Below are positions 58,301 through 64,000 of a DNA stretch of 64,000 nt, piece by piece. Position numbers and translations under genes: made by a program. Within the stretch, counting starts at the first letter, position 1. Every line of letters begins with the position of its first letter. The stretch spans positions 18,389,399 through 18,453,398 of the forward strand of contig CM046338.1 in assembly GCA_025403435.1 (NCBI GenBank), given 5' to 3'. The notes under the pieces were generated by a model. It did not search any database and had not been told where the DNA came from. It was given only the letters and a program-made list of their open reading frames with translations. This DNA is from Artocarpus heterophyllus. Its lineage: Eukaryota > Streptophyta > Magnoliopsida > Rosales > Moraceae.

Positions 58301-58585
58301 TTTTATACTATGAAATATGAAACGGGACGGAGCCATAAAAAATTTGTCAAGAAATAGAGCTTGGTTGAACTAATAAGGTAGGGAGATATAGAATTTTAGA
58401 AATAGCGAAGCACAATTTTAGAGGAGATGGCTCTGTATCTGTATATGTATATGCAAGTTTTATACTATTTAAAGTTTAAACTTATAATTCATTTGATACA
58501 TAGGTTTAAAACTGTTTAAGGCAGTTCAAACCATAAAGGCTGTTTAAACTAGCATTTGATGGAGTAAACATCATCAAGTACTTTT
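55376..58585. other. Intergenic DNA with scattered small repeats
   Basis: No gene is supported. A GC-richer block at 55710-56100 has 'catgg', 'cgtgcc' and 'gcacgc' words on both strands and a minus-strand open stretch without known motif; it may be retrotransposon leader debris. A small MITE lies at about 56217-56385. ATG-repeat DNA is at 57158-57174 and a poly-A run at 56744-56761. Confidence 0.45.
56217..56385. repeat. Small MITE-like element
   Basis: The left end 'gtcgtttggtattgttttta' and the right end 'aataaaaacaaatagtgcct' are imperfect inverted complements around an AT-rich core of about 130 bp. This is a common hAT-type MITE layout. A similar core occurs near 59065-59215. Confidence 0.5.
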
Positions 58586-59048
58586 AGGGCTTGTTTGGTG
58601 TATTGGATAGGATAGCATTGGATAAAGATAGTCTTAGAGGATTGGATTGGATTATATTGGAATAGATATGATAAAATTTTAGTTAATCTAGTCCCATATT
58701 TGGTGTTTTGTTATTAAGATAGAGGCATTTTTGTAATTTTTTTTCAAATTTTAGGTCAAATTGTAATTTTTTAAAATTAGAGAGGCAAAAATATAATTAT
58801 CAAAAATATTTTTGTCACATAAAATTTATATTTTGACTCTTTAGTTTTTGGAAAATTTAATTTGACCACAAAGTATATAAATTTTTGCAAATAGGTCCTT
58901 GAAAATTTTTACAATATATAAAGGTTATGTCTAATCCCATGCTTAAGCAAGGGATTGTCCAATCCCTTTTCAAAGAGACTTAAACATAAATTAGATAAGC
59001 TCTTATTCAGTCCAATCTTTTAAAGTTTTTTACCAAACATGCCTTTAA
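58586..59048. repeat. MITE-like element
   Basis: It begins agggcttgtttggt and ends accaaacatgccttt, a terminal inverted repeat of about 13 bp with few mismatches. The interior carries inverted 'ggattgg' and 'ccaatcc' words. It is non-coding. No target duplication was fixed. Confidence 0.55.
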
Positions 59049-59963
59049 GTTTTAAAATATGCATAATAAGTAAAGGCAATTTGATATTATTTTTTAAATA
59101 GGTTAAAATATTTTTGTTTTGAAAAACAAGTTATTTTTTAAAATTATGCTTTTGAAATTTTTATCTCAAAAAACATACAAAAACTAAAAACTAAGATTTT
59201 TTAGGCTTCTCGTTTCTACGTTTACCGGTACCACATTGCAAAATGTGAATCAAACTATTAACATGGTTACAGCTAGCTGTCAAAAGATCATACGTATTTC
59301 ACCCTTGATAAGACAAAACAGGGATGAGAAGCAAATTAAAAATTAATAGTGATGACCGAATCTTTCTTAGCCTCTTCCCGGAAGGATAATAAAAGCGATA
59401 TTCCAGCAATATTTGGAGGTAGAAAACAAAACCATCGATTTAAAATTGCCTTGCCAAAGATTTGAATAAGACATCAGCCCACCATTTCTGAAGATGAATT
59501 CCACGTTGATCAGGCAGACCCAACTTGCATAATTAAATTAAAATTTTTTAAACGCTAGAAGACCTGGTTAGTCCTTGCTTCTGAACGAGCTCTACTAATT
59601 ATTATCCAACCACCCAAAAAAAAAGAAGAGAGAGAATGATAAACAACAACAACAATAGAAAAATAAATAAATAAATAAATAACAATCAGCTAGAAAACCC
59701 ATAAAAAATGAAAACCCCTCGAGTTGTTTCTCAGGTGATTATATATTTTTCAAGATTGTTATTGATACACTAGTATTGAAAATCTAGGCCAGATAATGAA
59801 AAATAGCAATAATTGAAACAAAAAATAAAAGAAATAACAGCTATGTAAAAAATACAAAGAAAAAAAATAATTTACATAAACATTTTATACAAAACCGGTG
59901 CGTAGAAAATCCCATTAACTAACAAACGTAAAGCTCCAAAAATCAAACATTAAAAGAGTGAAA
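59049..59963. other. Intergenic DNA and 3' flank of the ATL gene
   Basis: No gene is seen. An (AAAT)n run lies at about 59660-59683. The final few hundred bases, read on the minus strand, should hold the ATL gene's 3' untranslated region. Confidence 0.5.
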
Positions 59964-61106
59964 TTAAACCGGTGGCCGGACCGAGTCACTTCGCAGCATA
60001 TCCGGTTCAACGATCCGAGTCGAGGTCCCCTCGCCGTCATCCTTAGCCGCCACCTTCGGCGACTTCATCGAGGACATCCTCGCAAAAAATGGTGGCGTCA
60101 TTGAGAAAACCCACCGGTCCGACTTAGCCGACCGGTCGAAGCGCCTGCTATTCCTCCCTCTACTACTTCCCTCGCCGGTTCGGTAGCCCTGCCTCGAGCT
60201 TCCTTCCCTGGGCAACACCACCAAGCTTGACGCCCGCTGCAGCTGACGGTTCATTATCTCCTTCCTCACCTCGGCCGGCAGCCTCAAAGTGAACCGCTCC
60301 GTGTTCTCCCCGGGTTGAACCAACGAGTGCCCGGTCGAGTGTGACCGCGGGAAAAGCCTCCTTACCCGGCTCGACCGGGACCCACGGGTCCGGTTCCTGT
60401 TCAACGTCTTGTTCAGCTCCAAAACCTCCGGTTCGGGAGACGCCGTGGCCTCCTGTCGTTCCTGCTCATCTCCGGCGTGCTGTTCAACCGCCGATTCGGG
60501 GGCGACGGCGTCGTTTTGAGCCTCGATGTCGAGCAACTCGGGCCGGTGGACTGGCTCATCCGGATCGGGGACCAAGTTCGCCCGGCAGACCGGGCAGGTG
60601 GTGTGGGACTCGAGCCACATGTCGATACACTCCTGGTGGAAAACGTGGTCGCACTTGGGGATCAAACGCAGCGTTTCGTCGTCCTCGAACTCGTTCAAGC
60701 AGACGGCGCATTCTAGCGCTCCCTTCCCAATCTTCAAACCCTTAACCGCCGAGTAAACCAGCGTAGGAAAAGTCTCAATCACCGACGAATCGAGCCCACG
60801 GGCCGCCCTTCGGGACCGGCCTGCTCCGCCGTTCACTGCGGCGGCGACGCCCATGGAGGTCTGAGAGCCGTCGGAGCAACGGCGGATGTAGATGGAGAAG
60901 AAGCCCATGAAGAAGAGCGCGGCGACGAGGATGACGATTATGATTGCCATGGAAGAGCTGAAGTTGTTGTAGTTGTACGTTTCCGTACGTGGATATGGGG
61001 AATTCTGAGCTCCCGCAAGAAGAATCTCCGGCCACAAGAGAAGGAGTAGAAACGACAAGGAGAGAGAAACAACGATCCGATCATGGTGACGCTTAGAGTG
61101 ATTCAT
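59964..61106 (-). CDS. ATL-type RING-H2 E3 ubiquitin ligase (ATL6/ATL31-like)
   Basis: An intronless 380-residue frame, as is usual for ATL genes. Layout: signal peptide (about 1-33), membrane segment (about 53-74, [20 protein letters not shown]), GLD motif ([11 protein letters not shown], 104-114), RING-H2 finger (C133-x2-C136 ... CDHVFH ... CPVC171-174), and a long hydrophilic tail with [17 protein letters not shown]. The RING recruits an E2 enzyme; the anchor places the ligase on plasma membrane or endomembranes. Closest in style to ATL6/ATL31, which ubiquitinate 14-3-3 proteins in carbon/nitrogen and defence responses. I chose Met at 61106 because the signal peptide follows it; the same frame is open to an earlier Met at 61190, which would add 28 residues. 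Base composition is GC-rich against its flanks. Confidence 0.93.
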   Translation of the reverse strand: MNHSKRHHDRIVVSLSLSFLLLLLWPEILLAGAQNSPYPRTETYNYNNFSSSMAIIIVILVAALFFMGFFSIYIRRCSDGSQTSMGVAAAVNGGAGRSRRAARGLDSSVIETFPTLVYSAVKGLKIGKGALECAVCLNEFEDDETLRLIPKCDHVFHQECIDMWLESHTTCPVCRANLVPDPDEPVHRPELLDIEAQNDAVAPESAVEQHAGDEQERQEATASPEPEVLELNKTLNRNRTRGSRSSRVRRLFPRSHSTGHSLVQPGENTERFTLRLPAEVRKEIMNRQLQRASSLVVLPREGSSRQGYRTGEGSSRGRNSRRFDRSAKSDRWVFSMTPPFFARMSSMKSPKVAAKDDGEGTSTRIVEPDMLRSDSVRPPV

Positions 61107-61320
61107 GTTAATCGGCTTTGTAAGTGAAGAAGAGGCAAAAAGATGTTTTTTTTTGTTCCCTTCTTTGGATGTGGTGGTGGGGGCTAACATGCGCTGCAGT
61201 AGTGCATGATAATGGAGAGAAAGAAATTAAGGGCATAAAGGGGGGGAGGAGGTGGTATATAAATGAGGGAGAAATCGTTTGTGTGTGAAAGTGTCGTGAG
61301 CGTGAAGTTAAAAAGCGAAG
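61107..61320 (-). promoter_or_regulatory. Leader and TATA region of the ATL gene
   Basis: On the minus strand TTTATATA (61255-61262) is a TATA candidate. Transcription would then start near 61225. The leader would contain a tiny upstream frame beginning at an ATG near 61207 and ending TAG near 61186, plus the in-frame ATG at 61190. The upstream frame could dampen translation. Confidence 0.5.
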
Positions 61321-62456
61321 ACTATTGGAGGTAAAGTGGGGCCCATATTGACCTTCTTCGAAACAGACTTGGGGTCATGATGGTGCCACGTGGAGAGAGG
61401 CAGATGCTTTTTCGTCCGGAAGCTTCTTTGAAGTCTTCCTTAATTACATTAGTTCCTCGGAAGTAGGACGAAAGGAAACAGGACAATTGCTTTGTTGCTG
61501 TGCTAACAAATGAACTCCTGTCAGTAATGTGCAATTACTTGTTTCTTTCTCGCCTTTTATTTTTCCGGTTCATTACTTCGTATTTTTTGTGTAGAATATT
61601 ACTTCTTTATTTCCCTTTACGGCCAAGTTATTAGGTGGTTTATTCGGACTATTTATGTTCATGCTAAAGAAGAGCAATACATAATTCTCAACGTCTTAAA
61701 AAAAAATATCAGCAAAAAAATAAAAAAAGGGATATGCAGAAAAGTGTACCCTTTAAAGTTTTTGGTTTCATTTTTTTTTTTCAGTGATATCTGGTAGTTT
61801 ATACCCTTTTTTATCATCAAAAAGGTAGTTTATAGTTTCAAATAGCCGTATATATATCTCCCCAAGTTGAATGATAAGAAAAAAATAGTGGAGAAAGCCT
61901 TTTATTTATTTATTTTGGTTCTAGACCGATTTATTCTTGTTCTCCACAAAAACATAAAGCTGCTGGATTTCCAAAAAAAAAAAAAAAAGGGTTGCTGTTA
62001 ATGAAAACCACTCATTTATTTATTCTGAATAGAAAGATTTGTATCCAATCAAACAATTACTTTTGTTCTTCGGAATATATTAGGCGGAGTCTTTCATTTG
62101 ATAGTAGTATTTGACGTATGCAAAACAAGAAAAGAAATTATAAATGAAAGAAAACCAAATTAATATTTATCCCCTTTTTATGCCACCATAACTTTTATTG
62201 ATATGTGCTGTTGCTAACATATATATAGAATCACACCAAAATCCCCGCGTAATTTTCCTAAATTGTTGCCAACGGTGAATATATGATTTTATCACTACTA
62301 CGTAAAAATGTTCCATTTTTTACAAGCAATGGTTTGCCGATAATTGCCAGATGGCAACTAAAAAACATTTCTCCATATATCGCAAAGTTAACCCTTAATA
62401 AATCTTTTTTAAAGGGAAATTACAAAGAAAAAAAGAGTAATGCATTCATAACACTA
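61321..62456. other. Intergenic DNA upstream of the ATL gene
   Basis: No gene is supported. It probably includes distal ATL promoter. It holds poly-A/T runs (about 61971-61988) and otherwise featureless AT-rich sequence. Confidence 0.5.
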
Positions 62457-63071
62457 AAGGTGGCCATTCGTGTCGGTGGGTGAAGTTTGTGTCGAGTTGA
62501 AGCTTAAAAATGTAAAAAACATCTCGACATTAACCCGACTCGTGACACAAACCGGTTGAAAAATCTTGACACTAACATGATTCGTTTTTACATGAGTTGA
62601 CACGAACATGACCCGCATTGACTCATAACCTATGTAGCATGTGACTCTCAATCAACCCACAACTTGAAATTAACCCGCAACCCAAGACCAACTCATAACC
62701 CAAAATCAACCCATAATATTTTATAACTTTAAATCATAATATATTTATAATTCAAAGTTACGTAAAAGCAACAAAAAACACATATTTTTTCAAAATTAAA
62801 TCACTTTCATACTACAAACACATCAAATTTAGTGTTAACTTATCAATGCTATATACATTAGGGCAAAATAGTTTTCAAAAAAATAATAAAATATTAAGTT
62901 GGGGTCAATTAGTGTCAAGCAGGTTAACACAAACACGATCTATTTTTTGACGGGTCAATTTCAAGTTGACATGAAAATAAACTGTAGCTTTTATTTTTAC
63001 ACTAACTCGTAAAAAATTATGCTATATTCGTGTCGTATAGTCGTACCATAACCCGTATTATCAGGCCTATG
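62457..63071. repeat. Non-autonomous hAT-like repeat
   Basis: The left end 'ggtggccattcgtgtcgg' faces a right end that, reverse complemented, starts 'taggcctgataatacggg' and later reads 'cgacacgaatat'. The interior has many 'acccg', 'gacacgaac' and 'caaccca' words on both strands. This is a familiar type of plant non-autonomous element. It is non-coding. Confidence 0.55.
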
Positions 63072-64000
63072 TTGCACTGTTGTTGTCAAATAAAACAACA
63101 CAAATGCGTGCGTTTTTTTTATTTTCCACGGTCAACAGCATTGTTATATAGATAAAGTGCAAGTAAAACGGGGCAAAATTGATCTAGAAGAGAGAGTAAA
63201 ATGGTAGAAAATTCACCATGGAAGTTGAATTTATGCTTTACTGCCGAAACCAACAAATGGTCCAAAGTGCAAACATATATAAAATAAAGAAATTCCAAAG
63301 TCAAACTTTGGAGCCTTTGGGCTCCGTCAAAATCGGAATATAATAAGCAAAGCGAGTGAGCCAATCCACCGAACGGAGGTCAGAAGTGGGGCGACTTGGG
63401 AGATGTGTAAGAAGTCTCCATTGCTTCTAGAGGAATGTGACTCTTCAAAAAAAAAAAAAAAAAGAAGTATTAATTGTTAAACTAATTACAGTTGGTCAAA
63501 TAGACCAGCGATTGAGGGACGAGTAGCGTGGCCGTAGAACTTGACCTTGCAGGCTACGCAACGCAGCCCGGGCCCCACACCTCAAGAAGTGTCGTTTTGC
63601 CATACTTCTAATCGGGTAGCCTTGGGACTTTTTTTTTTTTTTCCCCAAAATGAAATTCCTGTTTGATTAAAATGAAATTTTTATCCATTAAAATACAAAA
63701 CGCCTAAAATACAATTTTATTCTTTCTTTTAACCATGCTCAATCCTTATGTTCTCAAAATGGTCTACAATTACACACTATTAAGGGTTGTTCAAAAATGT
63801 GACGGGTCAAATGTGCATTGGTACATTATCTAAAATTTTACTTTAAGAATTTATTAAAAAAAATTTGCTTGGGTACGAAATGAAGCCAAGTAATGCTACG
63901 AGACCATCTTGTTTATCTCTTATAGTTAGGGAGAGACATCCAAATGAAGCCGCTTATTTTAGGTAAAGCATAAACTAATAGACCGTTTGGACGAGCAATT
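63072..64000. other. Intergenic DNA at the window end
   Basis: No gene is supported. A GC-richer patch at about 63500-63600 ('cgcagcccgggccccacacc') could be the edge of a promoter beyond the window, but no coding frame follows inside it. Confidence 0.4.

Noticed and set aside
60341..60745. 134-residue open frame opposite the ATL gene
   Set aside because: It lies wholly antisense to the ATL coding region, is Arg/Pro-rich because of the GC-rich sense codons, and has no family motif.

Overview
The window is nuclear DNA of a eudicot plant. It is AT-rich, its genes are split by introns, and their products are plant proteins: an ALG13-type glycosyltransferase subunit, a plant receptor-like kinase, plant ERCC1 and an ATL RING-H2 ligase. 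The space between them is filled with LTR retrotransposons, MITE-like repeats and old transposase pieces. I cannot name the species from sequence alone.

The left half (about 1-33.4 kb) is almost entirely mobile DNA. A 10.3 kb Ty3/gypsy chromovirus (2618-12932, minus strand, two 2.7 kb LTRs, target duplication CAATT) sits inside a decayed MULE transposase whose frame resumes on the far side. It is young (LTRs about 1% different by eye) but its gag-pol has several breaks. Next is a 5'-truncated Ty1/copia relic on the minus strand (about 13.76-20.92 kb). It is split by a 3.0 kb non-coding LTR element (14591-17622, target duplication ATCAT) whose interior is a degenerate array of about 123-bp repeats.

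The most unusual object is at 22191-31318: a 9.1 kb LTR retrotransposon with full LTRs, target duplication GTCCT, an initiator-Met tRNA primer site and a polypurine tract, but no recognisable gag or pol. Its interior instead carries two intact, intronless open frames in the sense direction. One is a 178-residue basic, cysteine-rich protein that resembles small viral nucleic-acid-binding proteins in outline. The other is a 200-residue protein of the LOG (cytokinin riboside 5'-monophosphate phosphoribohydrolase / 'lysine decarboxylase-like') family with altered residues around the active site. A third, partial LTR of the same family lies at 32326-33440.

The right half holds the host genes. ALG13 (34413-37782, +, three exons) would provide the catalytic subunit for the second sugar of the N-glycan precursor. 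After a minisatellite, a Myb/SANT-like relic and the 3' half of another copia element (43406-45895) comes a six-exon membrane-anchored receptor-like kinase (46622-49438, +). An ERCC1 copy lies on the minus strand (50633-53257). It has lost a splice donor and apparently the exon for its last helix-hairpin-helix segment, so I treat it as a probable pseudogene. An intronless ATL6/ATL31-type RING-H2 E3 ligase is at 59964-61106 (-). Two oppositely oriented copies of one long-inverted-repeat element (40046-40800 and 54242-55375) bracket the kinase-ERCC1 block. I see no operon-like link among the host genes. No tRNA, rRNA or CRISPR feature was seen.
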